Origin: Hyphomonas sediminis
GTDB lineage: Bacteria; Pseudomonadota; Alphaproteobacteria; Caulobacterales; Hyphomonadaceae
Assembly: GCF_019679475.1 (NCBI RefSeq)
Contig: NZ_JAIEZP010000001.1
Span: forward strand, 1,860,001-1,924,000
Length of the DNA: 64,000 bases
Direction: 5' to 3'
Shown here: one piece after another, positions 9,434-17,156 of the stretch
Position numbering within the stretch: position 1 is the stretch's first letter
Layout: each line of letters starts with the position of its first letter
Notes under the pieces: model-generated
Seen by the model: only the letters and a program-made list of their open reading frames with translations
What the model was told of the DNA's origin: nothing
Database searches by the model: none
Made by a program: the position numbers and the translations under genes

Positions 9434-9486
9434 AGAATAATCTCAACGCAAACTTCTGCCGAGGGTCTGCGCCCGCCTCTTTATTT

Positions 9487-9595
9487 CGTCATCCCGGTTT
9501 TGCAGCGAAGCTGCGAAGACCGGGAACCAGCGGCGGCAGGGGGCTACGGGGCATTCTGGTTCCCGGACACCGGCTGCGCCGGTTTCGGGATGACG
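9487..9595. repeat. REP-type inverted pair, family A
   Basis: The left palindrome (9487-9530) runs from CGTCATCCCGG to CGGGAACCAG with a TTGCAGC/GCTGCGAA hairpin. The right one (9556-9595), read on the minus strand, starts CGTCATCCCG, has an ACCGGC/GCCGGT hairpin and ends CCGGGAACCAG. Outer ends match, inner arms differ but pair. It fills the gap between the MFS gene and the rpmG terminator. Confidence 0.8.
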
Positions 9596-9623
9596 GCGCC
9601 AACGGTCCTGCCGCCAGAACACA

Positions 9624-9660
9624 ACAAAAAACCCGCGCCGAAAGCGCGGGTTCTTGAAAA
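9624..9660 (-). terminator. Rho-independent terminator of rpmG
   Basis: A stem AACCCGCGC/GCGCGGGTT (9630-9638 with 9644-9652) is followed on the minus strand by a run of T residues, 22-30 bases after the rpmG stop. An A-rich flank on the other side makes weak action in both directions possible. Confidence 0.8.
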
Positions 9661-9681
9661 AGTTCCAAAAGGAACAAGACC

Positions 9682-9849
9682 TTACTTGATCTTGCCTTCT
9701 TTGAACTCGACGTGCTTTTTCGCGACCGGGTCATACTTCCGCTTGACCATTTTCTCGGTCATCGTGCGCGGGTTCTTCTTCGTCACGTAGAAAAAGCCGG
9801 TATCAGCCGTCGAATTGAGGCGGATCTTGATGGTTGCGGGTTTGGCCAT
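9682..9849 (-). CDS. rpmG: 50S ribosomal protein L33
   Basis: A 55-codon gene read from ATG at 9849 to TAA at 9682, starting [20 protein letters not shown] and ending [12 protein letters not shown]. The block [20 protein letters not shown] is the L33 signature. It has no cysteine, so it is the zinc-free (C-minus) form usual in Proteobacteria. It is a single gene with its own terminator, and its neighbours are unrelated. Confidence 0.97.
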   Translation of the reverse strand: MAKPATIKIRLNSTADTGFFYVTKKNPRTMTEKMVKRKYDPVAKKHVEFKEGKIK

Positions 9850-9933
9850 GGCGCGGCCCTTCTGAGTCAGGGTTGAATCCGGAAAACGCGCTTAATGACG
9901 AGGGTTCCGGGGGAAGTCAAGCGGGCTTGGCGG

Positions 9934-10659
9934 TCAAAGCCGGTCTGTCTGGTGTCCGGTCCGGGTCCAGCGCAGGAAAGGCGGCTGGTGGTCCTCCTGT
10001 GGTTTGGCCAGCCGCTCGCCAATCTCGCCCAGCATGAACCGGGTAACCGAGGGCAGGTCCAGCTTCATGGCGTCAGCCAGCGTCACCCATTGCAGGTCAG
10101 ACAGCTCCGCCCCGTCCACCGGGGGCCGCTCGTCGATCAGGGCTTCCTCGGCCTCGGCCATGAAGAAGCGCGCATCGAAGCGGCGCGGACGGTAGGGCGG
10201 GGTCACAGCCCGGCCAATGAAGGTCAGCGGCGCCAGGTCCGGCGCAATGTCCATAGTGTGGAAGTCTTCCCAGCCCACCGGGCAGGTGTTGGGCATTTCG
10301 GCAGAGCGGCCCATGATCAGGCCGGTTTCCTCGAACAACTCGCGGATCGCCGTCAGCGCCATCGAGCGCGGCAGGCGGCGCGAATGCAGCCGCAGCTTGG
10401 CATCGACCTCGGGGCGCAGTTCTTCCCAGGCAATGGCGCGCCCATCATGCGGGTCCACGCGGCCACCGGGGAACACATACTTGTCCGGCATGAAGGCGCT
10501 GCCACCGGCGCGCTTGCCCATCAGCACCCGCGGCTGGGTCTGGTCACGCCGCACGAGGATCAGCGTCGCGGCATCCTTAGGCCGCAGGCTGGGTTTCCCC
10601 TTGATGATGACGTCGCCGTCTTCTTCCTTATCGAACGCAGATTTGAGCATACCAGACAT
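9934..10659 (-). CDS. Nudix hydrolase
   Basis: A 241-residue protein with a Nudix motif split by an insertion: G65-G-R near FPGGRVDP, then R106-E-L-F-E-E-T-G113. The insertion between the first glycine and REUxEExGU places it with the longer alphaproteobacterial Nudix proteins that resemble coenzyme A pyrophosphatases and mammalian NUDT19-like enzymes. The family cleaves a nucleoside diphosphate linked to another group; the substrate is not known. A C-terminal helical region (SVTRFMLGEIGERL) follows. No signal peptide is present. Confidence 0.88.
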   Translation of the reverse strand: MSGMLKSAFDKEEDGDVIIKGKPSLRPKDAATLILVRRDQTQPRVLMGKRAGGSAFMPDKYVFPGGRVDPHDGRAIAWEELRPEVDAKLRLHSRRLPRSMALTAIRELFEETGLIMGRSAEMPNTCPVGWEDFHTMDIAPDLAPLTFIGRAVTPPYRPRRFDARFFMAEAEEALIDERPPVDGAELSDLQWVTLADAMKLDLPSVTRFMLGEIGERLAKPQEDHQPPFLRWTRTGHQTDRL

Positions 10660-10725
10660 GGGATGACCTTAAAGGCGAATACCGCCCTCTGAAAACAGTG
10701 ACGCAGGGTTAGGCTGCGGGCCTCA

Positions 10726-10772
10726 TCCTCCCCTGCGAAGCGGGTGAGGTGCCCCGAAGGGGCGGAGGGGGA
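10726..10772. repeat. Intergenic palindromic repeat, family D
   Basis: The segment has two nested palindromes, CCCTGCGAAGCGGG and GCCCCGAAGGGGC, flanked by TCCTC and GGAGGGGGA. This form resembles a dispersed repeat common between genes of GC-rich alphaproteobacteria. It lies 14 bases after the RNase R stop. Confidence 0.55.
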
Positions 10773-10786
10773 ATCTCAGCGCCAGA

Positions 10787-13105
10787 CTATCGCCGCTTGC
10801 CTTTTCCCTTGCTGCCTTTGGGCAGGGTGCGCTTGTCGAATTTGGGTTTGCCACGGCGGGGCGGGCCGCCGCCACCGCCACCCCGGCTGCCACCCCCGCC
10901 ACCACTCCGCCCGCGCGGGGCGCCGCGTTCGCGGGTGATCGCCTGGCGCGCGGCCTTGCGGTTTGCCGGGGCCGGCAGGGGATCGGAAATCATCTCCAGC
11001 AACAGCCCGCCCTGCAGCGGCGTCACTTCCAGAAGCCGCACACGGACGATTTGCCCGATGGAGAATGTCTTGCCAGATCCGCGCGCATAGACGGCCACAG
11101 CCGCCTCGTCATGGATCCAGTATTCATCCGAGAGGGAAGAAATCGGCACGAAGCCATCGGCCCCGCTGCCGGCCAGCGACACGAACAGGCCTGCCGGCGT
11201 CACGCCCGTGATGCGCCCGTCGAATTCTGCGCCCACCCGGTCTGCCAGGAAGATCGCCAGATACCGGTCGGTCGCGTCGCGCTCTGCCGCCATCGAGCGG
11301 CGCTCGGTGGTGGATATGTGTTCGGCGATCTCTTCCAGCCGCGCGGCGGAGCGTTCCGACAGCCCATCGGGGCCAAAGTCATGCGCGCGGATCAGCGCGC
11401 GGTGCACGATCAGGTCGGCATAGCGGCGGATGGGCGAGGTGAAGTGGGCATATTTCGGCAGGTTCAGGCCAAAGTGGCCAAGGTTTTCTTCCGAATAGAT
11501 CGCCTGCGCCTGCGTGCGCAGAACCATCTGGGAGATCATGCCCTCATAATCCCCGCCTCGGATTTCGCTGAGCAGCCGGTTGAACTTGTGCGTCTGCGGA
11601 CGTTCCCCGATATTCCATTTCATGTCGAGCGTCTGCAGGAAGTCTGCAAACGCGGCGACCTTCGCGTCCGTCGGCGTGTCGTGCACGCGGTACATAACCG
11701 GGCTGTTCTTCTGTTCCAGCGTCTCGGCAGCCGCCACGTTCGCCTGGATCATGAACTCTTCGATCAGCCGGTGCGCGTCCAGGCGCACCTTGGTCACGAT
11801 GCCGTCGATCTCGCCTTCGGGCGTGAACATGATGCGCCGCTCGGGCATGTCGAGGTCCAGCGGGCTGCGCAGGTCACGCGCCTTGGAAACGGCCGCATAC
11901 GCGCCCCAGAGCGGCTTCAGCACCGTTTCCAGAAGCTCTGCCGCCTTGCCTTCAGGATGGCCGTCGATCGCGGTCTGCGCCTCTTCATAGGAGAGCTTGG
12001 CCGCCGAGCGCATGGTGGCGCGCAGGAAGCGGTGGCGCTTCTTGTGGCCATCCTTCGAGAAGATCATCTCCACCGCCAGGCAGGGCCGGTCTTCCCCCTC
12101 GCGCAGCGAGCACGCATCCGCCGACAACTCGAACGGCAGCATCGGCACCACACGGTCCGGGAAGTAGGTGGAGTTACCGCGCTTTTCCGCCTCACGGTCC
12201 AGCGCGGAGCCTTCGGTCACATAAGCGGCCACGTCAGCAATTGCGACGATGACGCGCCAGCCGCCATCTTCCATCGCCTCGGCCCAGACGGCGTCGTCAT
12301 GGTCGCGTGCGTCATGCGGGTCGATGGTGATGAGCGGGGTTTCGCGCAGGTCCGTGCGCGGAACATCGGCCGGCTCGTTCGCCTGCGCTTCCTTCAGGGC
12401 GGCTTCAGGGAAGTCCACCGGAATGTCATGCGCATAGATGGCAATCAGGCTGGCCGAGCGCGGATCGGAAAGCTGCCCGATCACTTCCTTGATGACGCCC
12501 AGCGGCGGCCCATACTGGCGCTTGCCCTGTGGTTTGGGTTCCACCACCACAAGGTCGCCATCCTTGGCGCCCTTGGCGTCGGCTTCCTGCACCAGGAATT
12601 CGCGCCGCTCCTTGCGGCTCGCCGGGATCACGCGCCCGCCGCGCGGCCCGCGTTCATACAGGCCCACTGTGCGGTCGGTAATGCGCTTTTCCAGCACGGT
12701 GATGGCATAGGCGCGCCATTCGCCATTCTTGCTCTGGGAAATCTTGCACACTGCCCGGTCGCCCTTGGCCGGGGCGCGGGCGCGGGTCTTGCCCGAAGGG
12801 CCGCCGTAAATCAGCTCCGGCCCGAACAGGCCGCTATCGCCCACGCACTGGCCGATCAGGTCGCCGTCTTTCGTGAGGCGGGTAAACTCGACGAGGCCGG
12901 AAGGCGGCGGGCGGTCAGCCTGCGCAAAGCTGCGCTTGCCGGTCCGCTCCAGCTTGCCTTCCTCCTCCAGCTCCTTGAGCACTTCGCGCAGGGTCGCGCG
13001 CTCGCGGCCTTTCACTTTCAGGCCCCGGGCAATGTCGGCTTTGGTGGTGGCGCCTGGATTTTCTTTCAGAAAATCAAGGACTGTCTGTCTATCAGGAAAA
13101 CTCAT
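10787..13105 (-). CDS. rnr: Ribonuclease R
   Basis: A processive 3'-5' exoribonuclease of 772 residues that degrades structured RNA. An N-terminal helix-turn-helix-like region (MSFPDRQTVLDFLKENPGAT) is followed by cold-shock domains, the RNB domain with catalytic D262-PHDARDHDDA272, an S1 domain near 640-720 and a basic tail. The tail is unusually rich in Gly and Arg (RGRSGGGGGSRGGGG) before a Lys-rich end, and could bind RNA. I chose ATG 13105 rather than a longer open frame because the family starts near MSFPDR. A divergent 854-codon antisense frame is only a codon-bias shadow. Confidence 0.95.
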   Translation of the reverse strand: MSFPDRQTVLDFLKENPGATTKADIARGLKVKGRERATLREVLKELEEEGKLERTGKRSFAQADRPPPSGLVEFTRLTKDGDLIGQCVGDSGLFGPELIYGGPSGKTRARAPAKGDRAVCKISQSKNGEWRAYAITVLEKRITDRTVGLYERGPRGGRVIPASRKERREFLVQEADAKGAKDGDLVVVEPKPQGKRQYGPPLGVIKEVIGQLSDPRSASLIAIYAHDIPVDFPEAALKEAQANEPADVPRTDLRETPLITIDPHDARDHDDAVWAEAMEDGGWRVIVAIADVAAYVTEGSALDREAEKRGNSTYFPDRVVPMLPFELSADACSLREGEDRPCLAVEMIFSKDGHKKRHRFLRATMRSAAKLSYEEAQTAIDGHPEGKAAELLETVLKPLWGAYAAVSKARDLRSPLDLDMPERRIMFTPEGEIDGIVTKVRLDAHRLIEEFMIQANVAAAETLEQKNSPVMYRVHDTPTDAKVAAFADFLQTLDMKWNIGERPQTHKFNRLLSEIRGGDYEGMISQMVLRTQAQAIYSEENLGHFGLNLPKYAHFTSPIRRYADLIVHRALIRAHDFGPDGLSERSAARLEEIAEHISTTERRSMAAERDATDRYLAIFLADRVGAEFDGRITGVTPAGLFVSLAGSGADGFVPISSLSDEYWIHDEAAVAVYARGSGKTFSIGQIVRVRLLEVTPLQGGLLLEMISDPLPAPANRKAARQAITRERGAPRGRSGGGGGSRGGGGGGPPRRGKPKFDKRTLPKGSKGKGKRR

Positions 13106-13165
13106 GAGGCCGCATATAGTGCAATTCGGGCGCAATTGCGCGGGCTTTTATGCGGAGAGGCGCCC

Positions 13166-13534
13166 TCAGCGGACGAGTTGCACCAGAATTGCCGTCGCCC
13201 CGCCCTCGGTATTGGTCGTCAGGCGCACCAGCCGGGCCGAAATGAACACGCACTGGCCAGCGGCCACCACGGTCTCGATCGTGTCGGCCTCGTCAAAGTT
13301 CGGGTCCCCGGCGAGGATCACCGCGTTCACCGCGCCGCCGCCGCCATGGCACACCTGCAGCACCGGCGTGGAGAGAATCTGTGCGCCCTCCGGCAGCGGC
13401 TGGCTCACCAGCACGGGCACCACTTCCTTGCCCTTCGCCGTCACACGGATCGGCGGGGGCACATCGGCGAGGGCACCCGCCAGCGGCAGGGCCAGCAGGG
13501 CGGCAAGCGTTGCCAGAAGGATTTTCCGGATCAT
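13166..13534 (-). CDS. Small exported protein, unknown function
   Basis: A 122-residue protein with a signal peptide (MIRKILLATLAALLALPLAGALA) and a mature part of about 100 residues with two cysteines. The C-terminus AAGQCVFISARLVRL...ATAILVQLVR is similar in pattern to that of the next gene upstream (13599-13934), so the two look like tandem paralogues. The ATG at 13534 follows GGGGACG; an upstream GTG would add six residues before the signal peptide. No family recognised. Confidence 0.7.
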   Translation of the reverse strand: MIRKILLATLAALLALPLAGALADVPPPIRVTAKGKEVVPVLVSQPLPEGAQILSTPVLQVCHGGGGAVNAVILAGDPNFDEADTIETVVAAGQCVFISARLVRLTTNTEGGATAILVQLVR

Positions 13535-13598
13535 GACGGTTTTCGTCCCCACGACTCATATCGGCTGGAGGTTGCCGCGCCCCGCGCCGGTGTCAATC

Positions 13599-13934
13599 TC
13601 AACGCAGCAGCGTGACTGAGGCGCGAATGGCGCCGTCGCCCTTCCACACCGCAATGTCGATCTGGCCGCCCGCAAAGAAGCTGCATTTGCCAGGGGCCAG
13701 CAGCTGCGACCGGTCGCCGATATGTACGCTGAGGATTTCCGGCGCCGGGCTGGTCGCCGCGCGGAGATAACAGATGCGCAGCACCGGCAATCTGCCCGCC
13801 TCAGCCATTCTCGGCGCCGCCAGAAACACGGTCTCCCGCTCCAGCCCCGAAACGAGCACCTCCAGTTCATACGGGCTCCCCGCCGCCGGCGCCCCCATCA
13901 ACGCAATGGCAGAAAACAGCGCGGGCAAGGACAT
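13599..13934 (-). CDS. Small exported protein, paralogue of the 13166 gene
   Basis: A 111-residue protein with a signal peptide (MSLPALFSAIALMGAPAAG). The C-terminus APGKCSFFAGGQIDIAVW...AIRASVTLLR aligns with the neighbour's AAGQCVFISARLVRL...ATAILVQLVR. The ATG at 13934 has GGAGG nine bases before it; a TTG at 13940 is too close to that site. The pair is separated by 64 bases. Function unknown; probably a small periplasmic beta-rich domain (inference). Confidence 0.65.
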   Translation of the reverse strand: MSLPALFSAIALMGAPAAGSPYELEVLVSGLERETVFLAAPRMAEAGRLPVLRICYLRAATSPAPEILSVHIGDRSQLLAPGKCSFFAGGQIDIAVWKGDGAIRASVTLLR

Positions 13935-14036
13935 GGCCAAAAACCTCCAGTCAGCGTCCTCCGCATACGCGCAGGCCGCAGCTGAAGGGAGGGTGAATGG
14001 TTATCCTTATGGAGAGTGCTGTGTTTGAGCAAACGT

Positions 14037-14081
14037 CAGGAGATGGGCCCTCAGATGGCCTGCGGCCATCGAGGGTGACGA
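14037..14081. repeat. Palindromic repeat, family B, copy 1
   Basis: It runs from CAGGAGATGGGCCCTCAG through the hairpin ATGGCC-TGC-GGCCAT to CGAGGGTGACGA. It lies 11 bases after the GIY-YIG stop codon. Confidence 0.85.
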
Positions 14082-14092
14082 AGGAGGAGGGT

Positions 14093-14395
14093 TCAGCCCG
14101 TAATCTCGAACCAAAGGTCTTTCCAGTCCGGGTTCTGATTTTCGATCGCGTTGAGCTTGTTCTGGCGGCGATAGGCCTTGATGGATTTCTCACGGCGGAT
14201 GGCGGCAGAAATCTCTTCGTGGACTTCATACCAGACGAGGCGCGTGCAGCCCCATTTCTTTGAGAAGCCTTCAAACAAGCCTTCGCGATGTTGCCAGATG
14301 CGCTGAACGAGGTTTGACGTTACGCCGGTATAGAGCGTTCCGTTCTTCCGGTTGGCCGTGATGTAAACCGCGACGATCCTGTCCTCATTCGCCAT
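14093..14395 (-). CDS. GIY-YIG domain endonuclease
   Basis: A 100-residue single-domain GIY-YIG protein of the short type (UvrC N-terminal/YhbQ-like superfamily). It shows VAVYITANRKNGTLYTGVT, the GIY...YIG equivalent, then R near residue 32, H36-R37 and an E in EVHEEISAAIRREKSIK, the positions of the catalytic Tyr, Arg and metal-binding Glu in the family. The tail KLNAIENQNPDWKDLW is typical of this group. Standing alone between inverted repeats, it may act on those repeats. Its role is unproven. Confidence 0.92.
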   Translation of the reverse strand: MANEDRIVAVYITANRKNGTLYTGVTSNLVQRIWQHREGLFEGFSKKWGCTRLVWYEVHEEISAAIRREKSIKAYRRQNKLNAIENQNPDWKDLWFEITG

Positions 14396-14407
14396 GCCCG
14401 CCCCCTT

Positions 14408-14452
14408 TCGTCACCCTCGACCGGCGCAGCCGGTCTGAGGGCCCATCTCCTG
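14408..14452. repeat. Palindromic repeat, family B, copy 2 (inverted)
   Basis: On the minus strand it runs CAGGAGATGGGCCCTCAG, then the hairpin ACCGGC-TGC-GCCGGT, then CGAGGGTGACGA. Compared with copy 1 only the arms differ, and they differ in a complementary way. Confidence 0.85.
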
Positions 14453-14495
14453 AGCGCGCCGCAATCGCAACAGCTCAGGTTTTCCCGAGGGAAGG

Positions 14496-17087
14496 CTACT
14501 CCTCCGCGGCCTTCTTCTTCGCCGCAGCTTTCTTCGGCGCGGCCTTCTTCGCAGCAGGTTTCTTCGCGGCGGCTTTCTTGGCCGGGGCTTTCTTCTTCGC
14601 GCTGCCGCCCTTGGCATTCACCAGTTCGATCGCCTGTTCCAGCGTCACCACGTCCGGCGTCACGTCCTTGGGCAGGGTGGCGTTGACCTTGCCCCATTTG
14701 ACGTAAGGCCCGTAGCGGCCCTCGAATACTTCAATCGCGCCGCCATCGGGGTGATCGCCCAGCGATTTGAGCGCAGCGGCCCCGCCACGCGCGGCGCCGC
14801 GCGCCTTCTTGTCGGCGATCAGGGTCACGGCATGGTTGAGGCCGATGGTGAACACGTCCTGCGGGTCTTTGAGGTTCGCATAGGTCTTGCCATGCTGAAC
14901 ATAAGGCCCGAAGCGGCCGAAATTGGCGAGGATCATCTCGCCGTCTTCCGGGTGCGGACCAACTTCGCGCGGCAGCATCAGCAGCTCGACGGCGCGCTCC
15001 AGCGTGAAGCTGTCCAGCTTTTCCTTGTCGGCCTTGGTGAGGGAGGCCCGCTTGGGCTTCTCGCCATTGGCCATTTCCACATAGGGACCAAACCGGCCCG
15101 TCTTGAGGAAGATCGTTTCGCCGGTGTCCGGGTGCACGCCCAGCTCATTGCCATCCGGGTTGATCGCAGCCGCTTCTCCGCCATCGGAGGAAAACTGGCG
15201 CGTGTATTTGCACTCAGGGTGGCGCGAGCAGCCGACAAAGGCCCCGAACTTGCCGAGCTTCATCGAAAGCTCGCCCTCTTTGCAGAGCGGGCAGAGGCGC
15301 GGGTTCTCGATCGGATTGCCATCAGCATCCTGGCGCGGGAACACATAGGCGCCCAGCGCCTCGTTCAGCGCGTCGAGCACGGCGGAAACGCGCAATTCCT
15401 TGGTGCCATCGATGTCGGCGGCAAACTGCTGCCAGAACTCGCGCAGGAAAGCTTTCCAGTCGAGCTTGCCGTCAGAGATCACGTCCAGCTTTTCTTCGAG
15501 GCCCGCCGTGAAGTCATACTCCACATAGCGGCTGAAGAAGTTCTCGAGGAACGCGGTCACGAGCCGGCCCTTGTCCTCGGGGATCAGCGCCTTGCCCTCG
15601 ATGCGCACATAGCCGCGGTCTTCCAGCGTGGAGAGCGTGGAGGCATAGGTCGACGGGCGCCCGATGCCGAGCTCTTCCAGCCGCTTGACCAGCGATGCCT
15701 CGGTATAGCGCGGCGGCGGCGTGGTGAAGCTCTGGGTGGCGTCCGCTTTCAGAAGGTCGGCATGCTGACCTTCGGCCATCTTCGGCAGGCGGCCTTCGGC
15801 GTCGTCGTCATCGTCGCCCGCGTCATGGCCTTCGGTGTAGAGCTTGATGTAGCCATCAAACACCAGCACCTGGCCCGTCGCGCGCAGCATGGCGCGCTTG
15901 TCCCTGGAGGCAAGGTCGATGGTCGTGCGCTCGAACAGCGCGGTTTCCATCTGCGAAGCCACCGCTCGGCGCCACACCAGCGTGTAGAGCTTCTTCAGGT
16001 CGCCATCGCCGTGATAGTCTTCCGGGCGCAGGTTGAAGTCGGTCGGGCGGATCGCCTCGTGGGCTTCCTGCGCGTTCTTCGCCTTGGAGGAATAGCGGCG
16101 CGTGTTTTCCGGCAGGTAGCGCGCGCCATAGTTCGACTGGATCATGGCGCGGGCTGCCGCATAGGCTTCCTCGGCCATGTTCACGCCGTCGGTCCGCATA
16201 TAGGTGATGCGGCCTTCCTCATAGAGCTTCTGGGCGGCCTGCATGGTGCGCTTGGCCGAGAAGCCGAGCTTGCGGCTGGCTTCCTGCTGCAGCGTCGAGG
16301 TGATGAACGGCGGGGGCGGGTTGCGCTTGACCGGCTTGGCCTCGACCGAGGCGACCGAATAGCCACCCGCCTTGACGATCTCCAGCGCGCGGTCAGCGTC
16401 GCCCTTGTTGCCGAGGGTGAACTTCTTCAGCACGTCGCCGTCGAGCGAATAGAGTCGCGCTTCGAAGTGCGAGCCGTCGGGCGCGCGCATTTCGGCGGCG
16501 ATGTTCCAGTATTCCTGCGGACGGAAGCTCTCGATCTCGTTCTCGCGGTCGCACACGATGCGCAGCGCCACGGACTGCACCCGGCCTGCCGAGCGCGAGC
16601 CCGGCAGCTTGCGCCACAGGACGGGGGAAAGGTTGAAACCCACCAGATAGTCCAGCGCCCGGCGGGCGAGGTAGGCATCCACCAGCTCCACGTCGATGCC
16701 GCGCGGATGCTCCATGGCCTGCGTCACGGCATTCTTGGTGATGGCGTTGAACACCACGCGCTCGACGGCGAGGTCTTTCTTGAGCGCCCGGCGCTTTTTC
16801 AGCGCCTCGATCAGGTGCCAGCTGATGGCCTCACCCTCGCGATCAGGGTCGGTCGCCAGGATCAGCGTGTCGGCGTCCTTGAGGGCGCTGGCGATGTCGG
16901 AAATGCGCTTGGCCGACTTTGAATCGGCCTCCCAGACCATTTCGAAGTCGTTATCTGGGTCAACAGAGCCGTTTTTCGAGGGCAGATCCCGGATATGCCC
17001 GTAGGAAGCGAGGACTTTATAGTCCTTGCCGAGGTACTTGTTGATCGTTTTTGCCTTCGCGGGCGACTCGACGACGACAAGTTTCAT
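14496..17087 (-). CDS. topA: DNA topoisomerase I
   Basis: Type IA topoisomerase of 863 residues that relaxes negative supercoils. It begins MKLVVVESPAKAKTINKYLG, with Toprim D80-PDREGE and active-site Y296 in GRITYMRTDGVN. A zinc-ribbon segment (CPLCKEGELSMKLGKFGAFVGC) is followed by degenerate C-terminal topo repeats of the FGRFGPYV and EGRYGPYVKWG type. The protein ends in a Lys/Ala-rich tail of about 40 residues, similar to histone-H1-like tails and likely to bind DNA. The gene stands alone after lptG. Confidence 0.97.
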   Translation of the reverse strand: MKLVVVESPAKAKTINKYLGKDYKVLASYGHIRDLPSKNGSVDPDNDFEMVWEADSKSAKRISDIASALKDADTLILATDPDREGEAISWHLIEALKKRRALKKDLAVERVVFNAITKNAVTQAMEHPRGIDVELVDAYLARRALDYLVGFNLSPVLWRKLPGSRSAGRVQSVALRIVCDRENEIESFRPQEYWNIAAEMRAPDGSHFEARLYSLDGDVLKKFTLGNKGDADRALEIVKAGGYSVASVEAKPVKRNPPPPFITSTLQQEASRKLGFSAKRTMQAAQKLYEEGRITYMRTDGVNMAEEAYAAARAMIQSNYGARYLPENTRRYSSKAKNAQEAHEAIRPTDFNLRPEDYHGDGDLKKLYTLVWRRAVASQMETALFERTTIDLASRDKRAMLRATGQVLVFDGYIKLYTEGHDAGDDDDDAEGRLPKMAEGQHADLLKADATQSFTTPPPRYTEASLVKRLEELGIGRPSTYASTLSTLEDRGYVRIEGKALIPEDKGRLVTAFLENFFSRYVEYDFTAGLEEKLDVISDGKLDWKAFLREFWQQFAADIDGTKELRVSAVLDALNEALGAYVFPRQDADGNPIENPRLCPLCKEGELSMKLGKFGAFVGCSRHPECKYTRQFSSDGGEAAAINPDGNELGVHPDTGETIFLKTGRFGPYVEMANGEKPKRASLTKADKEKLDSFTLERAVELLMLPREVGPHPEDGEMILANFGRFGPYVQHGKTYANLKDPQDVFTIGLNHAVTLIADKKARGAARGGAAALKSLGDHPDGGAIEVFEGRYGPYVKWGKVNATLPKDVTPDVVTLEQAIELVNAKGGSAKKKAPAKKAAAKKPAAKKAAPKKAAAKKKAAEE

Positions 17088-17156
17088 GGGGGCTCCACCT
17101 ATTCAAGGGCGGCAGAAATGGTCTGTGAGGGGTCGCTATGTCAAGGCCGGGCTGGA

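Larger units (their letters stand above)
14037..14452. mobile_element. Putative GIY-YIG unit bounded by 45-bp inverted repeats
   Basis: Two 45-bp palindromic repeats (14037-14081 and 14408-14452) lie in inverted orientation, 11 and 12 bases from the two ends of a single GIY-YIG gene. They are identical outside the hairpin arms. Within the arms, ATGGCC/GGCCAT on one side is replaced by ACCGGC/GCCGGT on the other, so both still pair around TGC. No target duplication is evident outside. The layout suggests a mobile or repeat-maintaining unit; this is inference. Confidence 0.5.

Noticed and set aside
11051-13615. 854-codon open frame antisense to RNase R
   Set aside because: It mirrors the rnr codons, has no ribosome site or recognisable domain, and is explained by GC-rich third positions.
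14751-16922. 723-codon open frame antisense to topA
   Set aside because: Same cause; the minus-strand topA is certain over the whole stretch.
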